Shown here piece by piece: positions 32,632 to 43,373 of a stretch of DNA of 64,000 nt. The notes under the pieces were generated by a model. The model was not told the origin of the DNA. It saw only the letters and a list, made by a program, of their open reading frames with translations, and did not search any database. The DNA comes from Rhynchopus euleeides (lineage: Eukaryota; Euglenozoa; Diplonemea; Diplonemida; Diplonemidae). Made by a program: the position numbers and the translations under genes. Each line of letters opens with the position of its first letter. The first letter of the stretch is position 1. The stretch is taken from NCBI GenBank assembly GCA_963210315.1, contig OY723278.1, positions 744,001 to 808,000 on the forward strand, written 5' to 3'.

Positions 32632-33713
32632 CATGGATATATTCAGACCTTATTAAGAGATTCCGCGTTTTAACCTCTTAATTCTAAGACCTTAGTTTTT
32701 CTGCAGGGGTTTCCCTATTGGGAAGGGGTTACAGAACATCTTTGCTCAGAAACTGACCTCGGCTCGACGGACTAGGATGGTATCAGCCCAGGAATCTCTC
32801 ATCCCACCCCCAATCCTGCAAAAGCCTGCACGGTCCAAATAACATTCGCTTTTTTGCATGCTTGTATGTATGCGCGTTCCTCACTTCCACACCTGGCACA
32901 CACAAGCAGCCGCAATATGGCAAAGAGAGCGGCTGACTCCGATGAGGATTCTATTACTGCGGAGCTGTCACAGGCACAAACTGTTGCCGTAGATGCTGCA
33001 NNNNNNNNNNNNNNNNNNNNNNNNNNNNNNNNNNNNNNNNNNNNNNNNNNNNNNNNNNNNNNNNNNNNNNNNNNNNNNNNNNNNNNNNNNNNNNNNNNNN
33101 NNNNNNNNNNNNNNNNNNNNNNNNNNNNNNNNNNNNNNNNNNNNNNNNNNNNNNNNNNNNNNNNNNNNNNNNNNNNNNNNNNNNNNNNNNNNNNNNNNNN
33201 AGGGGCACTCTCTGCCGCAAGCATCTCTGGGCATCACTCGAGAGCTGTCAATGATGACGCGGAGAGAAGTCAGAGAAAAAGTCCCGCCTGACGGGCACGC
33301 GCCTGGAAACTGTGGGGGGGCGAGCAAAAATTCCCTTGTAAAAACATGGATATATTCAGACCTTATTAAGAGATTCCGCGTTTTAACCTCTTAATTCTAA
33401 GACCTTAGTTTTTCTGCAGGGGTTTCCCTATTGGGAAGGGGTTACAGAACATCTTTGCTCAGAAACTGACCTCGGCTCGACGGACTAGGATGGTATCAGC
33501 CCAGGAATCTCTCATCCCACCCCCAATCCTGCAAAAGCCTGCACGGTCCAAATAACATTCGCTTTTTTGCATGCTTGTATGTATGCGCGTTCCTCACTTC
33601 CACACCTGGCACACACAAGCAGCCGCAATATGGCAAAGAGAGCGGCTGACTCCGATGAGGATTCTATTACTGCGGAGCTGTCACAGGCACAAACTGTTGC
33701 CGTAGATGCTGCA
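32632..33713. other. Assembly gap flanked by identical 369-bp copies
   Basis: Bases 32632-33000 and 33345-33713 look identical (hAT left end plus the start of the transposase gene). Between them lie 200 N and 144 bases of other sequence (33201-33344). Either the assembler failed to merge overlapping contigs or placed a different hAT copy here, or the left end of the element is truly duplicated. Only the outer left end shares the CTGGAT target duplication with the right end. Confidence 0.75.
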
Positions 33714-36224
33714 GCCCTGTTGCTGCAGAAAAAGGCGAAGTCGTTTCTGGTGGACCTGGCGAAGGCGGAGGGGGTGGAGGCGGCCGGCACGAAGCCCCAG
33801 CTGGCCACAGCCATTGCCAAGGCCCGCATCCTGGCTGGCGAAAGAGGCACGGAGGAGGAGGAAAAGCCCAAAAAGAAGCGGGGCAAGAAGGCGGGGGCGA
33901 AGACTGCTGCCAGGAGGCAGCTCGCGCAGGACCTGGGGGCCCTGGCAGATCCCCCGGCGGAGGACGTTGGTGACGACGCGCCGGCCGCACCCCCTGCTGA
34001 CCCCCCACCTGCCCCCTCCCAGAGGAAGGTACTGGGCGATGCTCTCCGCAGGGAGATGAAGAAGCACACCGACTGTGTCTGCGTGAAGGTCGGCGACATC
34101 AAATCACACTACAGGAATTCCAAGCAGCTGACGAGCGTTTACGCAGCGGCTCAGGAGGTCCCCTCCTGCGATATCTGCGAGGTGTTGTGGATGCCCCATG
34201 TCCAGGCAGGCGACCTGGGGGACCACTTCACCGGCAGCAAGCACGTGGGGAAGAAATCAAGGCAGAAGAAGGGGGAAGAGGGGCAGGTCACAATTGTGAC
34301 TGCATTTGAAGCGAGTGAAACCGCTCTGCATGACAAAATCGCGAAAGGGGTGCTCTACACGGGGATCACAGCGGGCGCGATGCAGGGTGTACTCTCCTGC
34401 CTCGCAGGCACACGCATCCCCAAGGACCCCCCGAAGGTTGCTCCGCTGGTGAAGAAGCTGGGCGACGAGCTGACGAAGGACAGCGAGAAGGTCATCACGG
34501 CCAAGCTGAAGGGGGGGAGGTACTGCATGTCGCATGACAACAGTGGGATTGGCGACACGAAGGCGACGGCCATCATCCTCAGCGCTGTAGGATTCGCCGC
34601 ATCGCTGATCTTCATACGTCCGGAGGAGCGGAGGGGGAGCCAGACCGGGGTCGAGCTGTCGCAGGACATCAAGCGCGAGCTGACGCGCCTCAGCTTGCCC
34701 CCCCCCTTCCTCATCAGATCCGACAAGGGCGGGTCCAACGCAGCTGCAAGCCGTGAACTCGCCGAAGCATTCGGTGTCCCCTTCGTGTCGTGCGTCCCAC
34801 ACTTGGTGAACAACTGTGGCGACGTCTGCGAGACCTGGATGCTGGCCAACCTGGAGAAGAAGTTCCCGGGGTGTGCCGCCTTCGAGGTGTCCCGCCTACT
34901 CAACAACTTGCTGGGCGGGGATGAGAACAAGTATCGGCACAGACGGTGGGTCGAAGTGCAGATGGAGTGTCTCTCCGGAGTTGCTGTGTCATCGCTGGAG
35001 ACCATCCTCGGGGAAGTCGAAGAACTCAGGGAGGACTGCACGCCGCAGGAGGAAGCCGATCTCTTCGAATCGTGCGCCGGGAAGATCCGTGCAGCCCTCC
35101 GCCAGCCGAACGAGGCAGTCTCCACCGCTACCACCCTCAAGGATATCCTTCCAGCAGCGCATGCTGTTCTCGACGCTGCAAAAAAGAACAACACAAAGGA
35201 GAAGGTGCCGGCTGTGAAGTGCCCCCTCCCAGGTGATACTCGGTACTCGTCTCGCATCGAAGTGTACACCCACGTGCGCCAGCGCATGAAGGCGCTGTTC
35301 GTGTTCGTGAGCACCGAGCTCCAACAGGGCAGTACGACACCCAGCATGGGGAAGCTGGGCCAGCTGCTCAAGGATCTGGGGGTCACACGGCTGGAGAAGG
35401 AGTTGCTGGAGATGGAGCGGGCAAATTCGCCGATCATGGAGCTGCTGGCTTCCTACACCACCCCCTCGAAGAAGTCGCACAGCCACTCTGTTTGGGGTGA
35501 CATGGAGGGGAAGATTCAGGACCTTGACAACATCGCGTACGCCAAGACGGAAAAAGAGAAAGAATTTCTCGAGCGGGAAAAGAAGTCCCTGGAAGACCTG
35601 CTGGATGCCAAGTCCCCAGTCGCAGCTGTCCTCTCAGAGGAGCTGAAGGTGCGGTGGTGGGGGAACAAGTCGGAGGGGTCGTACTACTACTGGAAGGCGA
35701 TGAGACACGTGAACCCACGTGCTGTCAAGATCATGGGGAACACTGACAACCTGATGTCCTTCCAGGATATCACTGCCTGGATTCCGGCGTTCCGTGAAGT
35801 CGAGGAGGCGGCGTGGGTAGAGTATGTGGATCACTCCAAGAAGGAGGGCATGAAGGGCGATGTGGACTCCTTCTGGCTGAACTACGGGGAGTGCGCGCTG
35901 CGTACTCTGTGCCTTGATCTGCTGGCGGTGACTGCATCGACTCTGGGGTGTGACAGCGTGTTTTCTATCGCGCGTCGTGTGCTCCCCCCGTCCCGCATGG
36001 CAGCGCACGCATCAACTCGGGCCCGAATCCTCTTCCATGCCTGCAACCAGGACCTACCCAACCAGTTCGACCGGACCCTGCGGAAGGGCTATCCTGCTGC
36101 GACTGGGCCGAAAGTCGTCGAGTGGGAGGACGACATTCTCCAGCCCACCACCATCCCGAAGAATGTGCTGGCTTCTTTCGAAGAGGCAGTCTCTGCCATC
36201 AATGCACACGCGTACACCGCGTGA
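33567..36224 (+). CDS. hAT transposase, 885 aa, intact
   Basis: DNA-cutting and joining enzyme of the enclosing transposon. An alternative start is Met-22 (33630). Visible parts: a Lys/Ala/Glu-rich basic N-terminus (about 90-150); a zinc finger of BED/C2H2 type (CDIC...H...H, about 200-226); an RNase-H-like core with SHDNSGIGDTKA (about 322), SDKGGSN (about 383), CVPHLVNN (about 409) and TRYSSRIEV (about 557); and the C-terminal hAT dimerisation region WLNYGECALRT...STLGCDSVFSIARR (about 770-805). It is uninterrupted and about the length of active hAT transposases, so it may still be functional. It is one of the few coding regions on the plus strand, consistent with being foreign to the host gene array. 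Confidence 0.88.
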   Translation: MHACMYARSSLPHLAHTSSRNMAKRAADSDEDSITAELSQAQTVAVDAAALLLQKKAKSFLVDLAKAEGVEAAGTKPQLATAIAKARILAGERGTEEEEKPKKKRGKKAGAKTAARRQLAQDLGALADPPAEDVGDDAPAAPPADPPPAPSQRKVLGDALRREMKKHTDCVCVKVGDIKSHYRNSKQLTSVYAAAQEVPSCDICEVLWMPHVQAGDLGDHFTGSKHVGKKSRQKKGEEGQVTIVTAFEASETALHDKIAKGVLYTGITAGAMQGVLSCLAGTRIPKDPPKVAPLVKKLGDELTKDSEKVITAKLKGGRYCMSHDNSGIGDTKATAIILSAVGFAASLIFIRPEERRGSQTGVELSQDIKRELTRLSLPPPFLIRSDKGGSNAAASRELAEAFGVPFVSCVPHLVNNCGDVCETWMLANLEKKFPGCAAFEVSRLLNNLLGGDENKYRHRRWVEVQMECLSGVAVSSLETILGEVEELREDCTPQEEADLFESCAGKIRAALRQPNEAVSTATTLKDILPAAHAVLDAAKKNNTKEKVPAVKCPLPGDTRYSSRIEVYTHVRQRMKALFVFVSTELQQGSTTPSMGKLGQLLKDLGVTRLEKELLEMERANSPIMELLASYTTPSKKSHSHSVWGDMEGKIQDLDNIAYAKTEKEKEFLEREKKSLEDLLDAKSPVAAVLSEELKVRWWGNKSEGSYYYWKAMRHVNPRAVKIMGNTDNLMSFQDITAWIPAFREVEEAAWVEYVDHSKKEGMKGDVDSFWLNYGECALRTLCLDLLAVTASTLGCDSVFSIARRVLPPSRMAAHASTRARILFHACNQDLPNQFDRTLRKGYPAATGPKVVEWEDDILQPTTIPKNVLASFEEAVSAINAHAYTA

Positions 36225-39200
36225 GATGATCCGCTGAGCGGCAAAACTCCAACCTGTATTCTGCTGCCGCTCTGTGACTCAAGCGTACTTTTGCAGTGTG
36301 GCATTTCTCTCACACTATGTTGCCACTTGCTGCCACGCAAATAAGAGTCCTCGTGGGGGATGTGAGTGTTGGAGTCAACTGAGTGTGTGGTGGGGGGGGG
36401 GGGCACGAACGTGCGTGTGGTGGGGGCGCGGGGGGCGGGTGTGTGCAGGAACCTGCTGGGTTCACCCGCTGTCAACGTAATATTGCTGAAGATCGAACTA
36501 AGGTCTTAACCTCTGAGTGTAAGACCTTAAAGAGGTTACACTAAGAGGTTTAAGACCTTAATTAAGGGGATTCAGATGTTGGGCTTTTTTGGGCCGTTTA
36601 TGGACTAAGGTCTTAATCTAAGAGGAGGAGGAGGTAGATTTGGCGAAAAAAATTCCTCTCTTATTAAGATCTGAATACATCCATGCTGGATGACATAATA
36701 AAAATCCAGAGTGCCTTAGAGGCGCGCGGGACATTTTTTTGGGGTTCGTGACTGGGGACCCCCTATTTTGGGGGATTTCCCGTAGGTGAAAAATGTCGAT
36801 TTTCCAATTTTAAATCACTCTGGGGGCACCTGCGGGGCCATATTTTGCATTTTCAGACAGGGGACATATACCCTACAAACCCGATTTTCGGGTTTTTTGA
36901 CCATTTTATGCCTTGTGCGAAAACGTGATATTTTTTGGACAAAATTCCAGGCACGGGGTTTAAAGAGAAGACCAGATGACGTTGTAGTAGAGGTACGGCG
37001 CTGTCTTGGCACAACCTTCATCGCCAGCTGGCACGATTTCCTCCCCTGCAAGAAAGTTGGGAACACATTTTTTCTTCTTAAAGTTGCGGAACTCGGTGCT
37101 GGTGATGAGGGTCTTCATTGCGGTGTCGTAGAACCGGAAGCCATCGTGGTGTCTCCTGTCAGTCAGTGCGGGAAGGTTGCCGCTTTCGGCGTTCACCAAC
37201 CCATTCCCCATCCAAGCCTGCCCGAAGATGGTCCCGGAGCGGGAGGCATCGTGGATCTCAAAGCCGTCGATTTCGACACGGCTGCCCCAATGCAGAAAGC
37301 CCACATTCACGCAGTACAGCAGAGTGTTCTCGAATCGAGGCCACAAGTATTTGGACACATCCCATGCAAATGCACCTTTGTGGCTCGTTGTCATCGTGCT
37401 CCTCTCGGCGAACCCACTGTTCCACACGAGGCGGGTCTTCGAATCGTCAGTGTGCTTCAGCTCACCACCCACATAGACCCCGCCAGCAGAGGCCCAGTAC
37501 CAACCTGTCGAGTGTGCGGTGTTGCCGCTGAACTTCTTGATCGTGCGGCTCTTGGGCACAATATTGGCATTCTTCATCTCGCCAATGGGTTCCGGCAGAC
37601 CGGGGAACCCGAAGCCAGACCACCCACCCGACGCCACGTTCCCCACGATCGAGTTGTACGCGTTCGAGAAGTAGAAGCCTGTTGCAGAAGCGTAGGCAGG
37701 CTGGATACGCTGCCCGCTCGTCAGCCCGCCAGGGTTCACGTCCTGCTCAATGATCTGTCCTTCCTGCCCTGGCCCTGCAGCTGGCTTGCCGATGACGTGG
37801 ACGTGTGCCGCCATGTTGTAGCTCACAGTGTTGTTCTCCTCCACACCGTCCTCCACGTAGTAGCAGCTCCCTGTTGCGTTGAAGGCCACGTTCTCAGAAA
37901 CACGCGACCCGTGCGTCCCGTGGATGACGAAGCAACGGAAGTACGTGTCACGTGCCACGTTGTCGGAGAAGTACGACCCGCTGTCAGCGCCCAGCAAGTG
38001 GAAGTGGAAGGGGTAACGCGCCATGATGTTTGTCTGCCCCATGTAGCGGGAGGCGACGCCTGCCACACGGCCACGCTTCCCCGCCACCACAAAGTGGGCG
38101 CCGTACCCATCTGCGTCGGGCTCCCCCTCCAGCATGATGTGGCGGCTCAGGAGCGCCACCTCGCCCTGGTACTCTGTCCCGGCGTAGTGGTTGTAGGCCA
38201 GCTCTGCGGTGAACTGGACGACACGGCCGGCGCCCCCCACAGCCTTGACCGTCATCACCTCGTTCTGGTGCGGCTGCCCCTTCCCCGTGTCGTCCGGGAT
38301 TGTCGTCAGCACCGCCACCTCCTGCCCGGGGTACCAGTTCACCGCCTCCTGCAGGTACACCCGGTCGTCCCCGGCACGTGCCTGCCGCGCCAGCCGCACC
38401 CACGTCGGGAAGAACCGCCGCCCGAACATGTCCACCTCCCCGGACCCCGTCACCGCAAGCCCCTTCGACCCGAACCCGTCCAGGTCTGTCGCGGGGTCCC
38501 CGCGCTGCCCCCAGAAGGTCATCTTGATGGGGCCCTGCATCCGGCACGTCTCGCTCCCGATCCGCAGCTTCCCCTGCACCACCATCGCCTTCACCGTCAG
38601 CGCCACAGCCTCGTCCCGGAAGATCAGCTCCGACGTCGCAGGCACCACAATCTTCGTGTACCGCGCCCCTGCCACGAACGACTGCGCCCCCACCACCACC
38701 TTTGCGTTTCCCGGGAGCTCGAGCGTCCCCGTCGTCTTTGTCCCGAACACCGACTCCCACGTCTGCAGACCCGCCTCATCAAAAGGGCACCCAGACTGCT
38801 GCGTCAGCTCCGCACTGCCCGGGGTCACCGGACGTTCAAAGCGAAACTTCTCCGTGTACGACGACAGGCGAGGTGGTGCCGGGATTGTCGCACCCGGACG
38901 CGTCAGGCAGAAGTTCCGCAGCACGAACGACACCTCGTAGTCGCGCGGCTGCTGCTTGAGGTCGAAGTGAACCCAGAACATCTCGCGCATGACCTCCACC
39001 GCCCTGGTAGCCACGAACACCCCGGTGTACTTCGTGAACCCATCTGCCGCAGCCACGCCTGTCATCGGGACCTCTGCACCACCCTCGATATTCCACGGCC
39101 TGTCGCGCGTGTACTCATCAGGCCACACATACGTGCTCTTGAACACTGTGGCGTTGCTCTTGAACTGCATTATGCCCGGCGGCTTGGACAGCACAGGCGG

Positions 39201-40039
39201 GGATGGGTCCGCCGGATCCCCAACTATCTTCGCCTCAATGGTGACGGAGTACGCCGTGCCGACCGACAACGCCAACAGGAGCGCCACGGTGCTGTCAGAC
39301 TTGGCATAGAAGAACTTGCGCCCCCACTTCTTCATCGTGTAGGTGACCGACGCCGAACCCTTCACGACCCTCCCGTTGCGCTCCCGCCCCTGGTTGTCCA
39401 GCGCTCCGAAATACGGAGCCATCCCCAGGCCCATGATGCTGTTCGCTGTGCAGGCCGCCGTCTCTGCCAGCCCTATTTTGTCCACATCGAATGCGGGGCT
39501 GGGTGCAGTTGGAAAGGCCCCCTCTGCGGCAGACGCCCACACCGCGGCGAGCAGCGCGCACCGCCAGTGCATTGCACGGCTTGCGATGCACAACACGCAC
39601 ACGCCTCGCCCCTGCAGAGTGCCCCGCAGCCTCTCGTGCTGCTGTCACAAAAAGCAAAAAGGAACCTGAAGGAATGTGGGTGTTTAATGTTACAGTGATA
39701 TGAACTGCATTGGGTACCGAGTGGAGCTCGACCGCACTCCACCTGACACGTTGCGCACGCTAAGGTGGGGGTTGGCGGGAGGCGGGGGAACCGTTTCATG
39801 GAGGGCGATCTATCCGGCAGATATGCCTGCGGCACCGTCTACTTCTGCTGTATGTGTGGAGGGGGGGGGGGGGTCGTGTAGTAGAAGAAGGGTAAAGCGG
39901 GAAAGAGGGAACCTCCCTGTGTGTGTGTGCGGGTGGGGGCGGGGACTTGACCTACGTTCCGCAAACCCGCATAGGGGATACTTGCTGAAATGTTTGGGGT
40001 TGAATGAACGTCAACCCCACCCCCCCCCCCCAGGCATAC

Positions 40040-40118
40040 GAATCGGATCCGATACATTATCGGACGATTATCGGATGATTATCGGACGATTATCGGATCC
40101 GATAATCATCCGATAATT
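40040..40118. repeat. ATCGG palindrome cluster
   Basis: Repeated ATTATCGGA units in both orientations, including the perfect 18-base palindrome ATTATCGGATCCGATAAT. It sits between the end of duplicated block A and the MITE-like element. Confidence 0.7.
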
Positions 40119-40133
40119 TTTTTTGGGTGGGTT

Positions 40134-40661
40134 TGACCTAAAACAAGCCGCCTCTGGGCGAGGGTGGGCGACGGTGGGCGAGTGCGGGCGAGGGTGGGCG
40201 AGGGCGGGCGACGGTGACCGACGGTGGGCGGGCAGGTGGTGGGCCAACCTGGGCCCCGCGGTAGGTTGCCGCTCGCTCGTCATCTTCCCCTTCCATTGCA
40301 CTTTTCGGAATCCGTGCGGATCGTGGTGGGGTCATTTTGGTGGTGCCAAACTTCACCCATGAAGTACAGGTCTGGTTCAGGCACTTTTGCAGGTGACTAG
40401 GAGGCAGCTCGCCGCCCCACCCCACCCACCCAGCGGGACCCCCCTCACAGATTTTCCAAAAACCCGTTCTTTTGAACGTTTGGGATCTGTGCGGATCGTG
40501 GTGGGGTCATTTTGGTTATGGGGCGCCAGTTTACACCCCTTATTATTACAAACCCCACCAGAAAACAGCCAACTTGGGCGAGGGTGGACGAGGGTGGTCG
40601 ACGGTGGTCGAGGGTGGTACGAGTGCTGGGCGACGCCAAAAAGGCGGCTTGTTTTAGGTCA
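40134..40661. mobile_element. MITE-like element, 528 bp, 8-bp target duplication
   Basis: Perfect 20-base inverted repeats at the ends (TGACCTAAAACAAGCCGCCT and its complement), flanked by the direct repeat GGTGGGTT (40126-40133 and 40662-40669). Inside are GGGCGAGGGT-type short repeats at both ends and two direct copies of GCGGATCGTGGTGGGGTCAT (about 40315 and 40491). No open frame of note. An 8-bp duplication points to hAT or a related superfamily. Confidence 0.82.
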
Positions 40662-40887
40662 GGTGGGTTTTTCAACCAGAAAATGTTACCAATATTCTGC
40701 CTGATCAGGGTCAGTGCTGGCGCGGGGTGGTCGATTCAACCGGAAAAGTTTTGAGGGCCACCATTCGACCATTCGACCGGGGGCCGAATAGGTGAACCAT
40801 TTGACCGGGGCAAAACCAGACAAATGAATCGCCCAACTGAATCGTGCTAGCTTAACTCCGGAAAGAAGTGTCTTTTTTCGTTGAACG

Positions 40888-41002
40888 CAACACCACGACG
40901 CAACATGGCCCCTCGCTAGGCACACCACAACCTAACGCCACCTGAGCTGGGTGGGTGTGGGTGTGGGCTATCATCGAATACCCTCAGATCAACCCTTTGA
41001 AG
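40888..41002 (+). repeat. 115-bp copy of the 5' end of the 19776-23079 gene
   Basis: Bases 40888-41002 repeat 23061-23175, which covers the start codon, the first few codons and about 95 bases of upstream flank of the frameshifted G8 gene. The copy ends where unrelated sequence begins on each side. It looks like a rearrangement fragment. Confidence 0.8.
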
Positions 41003-42012
41003 AGGCACAATGCAGACCACACACCCAATTTCCCGGCTGGACCAAACAGACCGCATGAATGGCCCTGGGTACATTGCTCGAGCTCGCAAAAAGGGCATGA
41101 GGGCACGGGGTAGGGTAGGGTAGGGTGGGGTGGGGACGCCACATTCCTCCGTTCGTGGCGCACAATCAAAGCCCAGACACCGCTGTGTCCCTGAATGGCG
41201 CGCACGACGGGATCCGAAACGAAGCTTTGGTCCGAACCACCAAAAATTTCTCCGTATTCTCCCTCTGAATCACACCCACTGCAGGAGCCTTCTTCCGCGA
41301 AAACTCAACCGGGCATCGGAGCCCACTCTACGGCGCAGAAACAGATATACCTTCGTTGTGCCGCAGCCTCCCACCCTCCCACCCTCCTGTGGTATTCAAA
41401 ACTCTGTGTTACCTGAATTATTGACCAACGTGCTGCGGGCATGCCCCCATGCCAACACCACGCGCACCACCCTGCCATCTCTTCGCAATTCGGGGTCGGG
41501 AGAGGGGATGCTTCAATTTGACGGCCACCGTGAAAAACCCCACGCCTGCCGACGTGGGCCCCGGTGGCCAGGTGGGGAAAGGGGGAGTGGGGCGCGCTCC
41601 ACCCAACCACACGGCAGGGAGGTGAGGTGAGCTTCGCCGAGGGGGCAGGGGGTGTACGGGGGTTTTTCGGGGCCAAACCCCCATGCAAGCTGCCCGCAGC
41701 AGCACGCGGTTGTTCGGTTTGTAAATTCTCTTCAAATTCCTGTTCGCCTTGGGAAGGGGGGCGAGAGGGGGTTCCAAAGAACTGTTGAACTGCATGTGAA
41801 ACAGGGGGGGAGTGAGGCAGTTGTGCCGAGGCAGGGCCTTTGCTGCGCCAAACTGTGTTGGGTTGTCGCCTTGATTTGTGTGGGGTGACTCGCACCTTCT
41901 GCACTTCTGAGCGCACAACGAAGAGTCACCCAGTCTCCAGAGCAGATGTTATTATTGACTCTCTTCCCACGCTCGCACTCCTACTCGATGGTTCATGAGT
42001 GGGGAGCACAAG
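41003..42012. other. Intergenic, no gene seen
   Basis: Includes a GGGTA-type short repeat at about 41105-41135. The end (about 41963-42012) resembles a small repeat that is also present at about 52110-52155. No supported coding region. Confidence 0.5.
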
Positions 42013-42147
42013 TAGCAGGGTAACCCCGGCTGGGTTTTCACCTAACGAAAAATGCAACAAATATTATTTTCATACTTGTCAAAATTTTGACGAAATTATC
42101 GGCACTGGGTTTCCCGCCCAACGGGTAGCATTCCGCCGCACTCTGGC

Positions 42148-42399
42148 TTCATTCTGCCGCAAACGGACAGCATCTGGACTTCATTCTGCCGCAAACGGAC
42201 AGCATCTCGATTTCATTCTGCCGCAAACGGACAGCATCTGGACTTCATTCCGCCGCAAACGGACAGCATCTCGACTTCATTCTGCCGCAAACGGACAGCA
42301 TCTCGGCTTCATTCCGCCGCAAACGGACAGCATCTGGACTTCATTCTGCCGCAAACGGACAGCATCTCGACTTCATTCTGCCGCAAACGGACAGCATCT
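42148..42399. repeat. 32-bp tandem array, about 8 units
   Basis: Unit TTCATTCTGCCGCAAACGGA followed by CAGCATCTGGAC, with GGAC/CGAC and TCTGCC/TCCGCC variants. There are no unique spacers, so this is not a CRISPR array. Confidence 0.92.
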
Positions 42400-43373
42400 A
42401 ACCGGCTGTAACCGGTTGTAACCGGTCAAATATGGCTTGTAACCGGCTGTAACCGGCCAAATATGGCCTGTAACCGGCTGTAACCGGTCAAATATGGCTT
42501 GTAACCGGCTGTAACCGGTTGTAACCGGCCAAATATGGCCTGTAACCGGCTGTAACCGGTTGTAACCGGTCAAATATGGCTTGTAACCGGCTGTAACCGG
42601 TTGTAACCGGCCAAATATGGCCTGTAACCGGCTGTAACCGGTTGTAACCGGTCAAATATGGCTTGTAACCGGCTGTAACCGGTTGTAACCGGTTGTAACC
42701 GGCCAAATATGGCCTGTAACCGGCTGTAACCGGTTGTAACCGGTCAAATATGGCTTGTAACCGGCTGTAACCGGTTGTAACCGGCCAAATATGGCTTGTA
42801 ACCGGCTGTAACCGGTTGTAACCGGTCAAATATGGCTTGTAACCGGCTGTAACCGGTTGTAACCGGCCAAATATGGCCTGTAACCGGCTGTAACCGGCCA
42901 AATATGGCTTGTAACCGGCTGTAACCGGTTGTAACCGGTCAAATATGGCTTGTAACCGGCTGTAACCGGTTGTAACCGGCCAAATATGGCCTGTAACCGG
43001 CTGTAACCGGTTGTAACCGGTCAAATATGGCTTGTAACCGGCTGTAACCGGTTGTAACCGGCCAAATATGGCTTGTAACCGGCTGTAACCGGTTGTAACC
43101 GGTTGTAACTGGCCAAATATGGCCTGTAACCGGCTGTAACCGGCCAAATATGGCTTGTAACCGGCTGTAACCGGTTGTAACCGGTCAAATATGGCTTGTA
43201 ACCGGCTGTAACCGGTTGTAACCGGCCAAATATGGCCTGTAACCGGCTGTAACCGGTTGTAACCGGTCAAATATGGCTTGTAACCGGCTGTCACCGGTTG
43301 TAACCGGCCAAATATGGCCTGTAACCGGCTGTAACCGGTTGTAACCGGTCAAATATGGCTTGTAACCGGCATT
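42399..43373. repeat. TAACCGG satellite, roughly 31-51-bp units
   Basis: Built from 10-base monomers TGTAACCGGY plus an AAATATGG linker (CCAAATATGG or TCAAATATGG). The number of monomers per unit varies, giving units of about 31, 41 or 51 bp, with alternating GGCTTGT and GGCCTGT forms. The minus strand of the unit has no stop in any frame, which explains the 268-codon frame there. That frame is not a gene. Confidence 0.92.

Larger units (their letters stand above)
32632..36685 (+). mobile_element. hAT-superfamily DNA transposon, nested, with transposase gene
   Basis: The left end CATGGATATATTCAGACC and the right end (reverse complement CATGGATGTATTCAGATC) form terminal inverted repeats that continue into CTTAWTAAGAG. 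The bases CTGGAT lie directly outside both ends (32626-32631 and 36686-36691), a 6-bp target duplication. Copies of TAAGACCTTA and AAGAGGTT-like motifs cluster near both ends, as subterminal binding sites do. It contains a 200-base N gap (33001-33200) and an apparent repeat of its first 369 bases (33345-33713). Confidence 0.85.
31765..36960. mobile_element. Composite insertion: outer element with TAA target duplication, carrying a nested hAT
   Basis: Comparison with the uninterrupted paralogue (about 59205-59208) fixes the borders. The ends are inverted repeats AACCCYGTGCCTGGAATTTT with one mismatch, and TAA is duplicated at 31762-31764 and 36961-36963. A 3-bp TWA-type duplication is typical of PIF/Harbinger elements, but no matching transposase is visible in the outer parts (31765-32631 and 36686-36960). 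The 149-codon plus-strand frame at 32019-32468 has no domain I recognise. So the outer element looks non-autonomous, with a hAT transposon (32632-36685) inserted into it. Confidence 0.85.
25581..39602 (-). pseudogene. G8/beta-helix/EGF-repeat membrane protein gene, split by nested transposons
   Basis: Paralogue of the intact gene at 53021-61846. The 5' part (36960-39602) encodes 880 residues: signal peptide, FPTAPSP motif, N-terminal domain, G8 and most of the beta-helix. It then meets a stop created by the insertion. The 3' part (25581-31764) continues from the equivalent codon: rest of the beta-helix region, Pro-rich linker, 34 EGF-like modules, GSGFPVW, a transmembrane helix and the acidic cytoplasmic tail. 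A 5.2-kb element with 3-bp target duplication TAA lies between. Apart from the insertion both halves look open, so the inactivation is recent. Unless the insertion is removed by splicing or excision, only a truncated, unanchored G8 protein could be made. Confidence 0.88.
23187..40030. repeat. Segmental duplication, block A (direct repeat of 47926-62280)
   Basis: Sequence from about 23187 (GCAGACACGGGAGCC) to about 40030 matches 47926-62280 in order and orientation, nearly base for base where I compared. The match breaks at a 5.2-kb insertion here (31765-36960), and at a 2.4-kb insertion (49296-51724) and a short one (about 52051-52205) in the other block. The block carries a complete G8/EGF gene with both flanks. 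Confidence 0.9.

Noticed and set aside
32799-33394. Open frames running through the N gap
   Set aside because: They are made mostly of unknown bases. The real sequence in them duplicates the start of the hAT transposase gene.
36786-39698. Plus-strand frames of 605-970 codons across the G8 cores (also 2485-4686, 8746-10563, 59177-61942)
   Set aside because: They lie exactly antisense to G8 coding sequence, recur with it in every paralogue and encode His/Arg/Pro-rich sequence with no domain. GC-rich codon choice in the real genes explains them.
41100-41140. Telomere-like GGGTA repeat
   Set aside because: Only a few imperfect units, interior to the sequence, and mixed with GGGGT.
42148-42399. 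Possible CRISPR array (32-bp repeats)
   Set aside because: The repeats are directly adjacent, without unique spacers, and the setting is eukaryotic.
42488-43294. 268-codon minus-strand frame (TAGYKPYLTGYNRLQPV type)
   Set aside because: Pure satellite. The unit has no stop in any frame on that strand, and unit lengths are not multiples of three.
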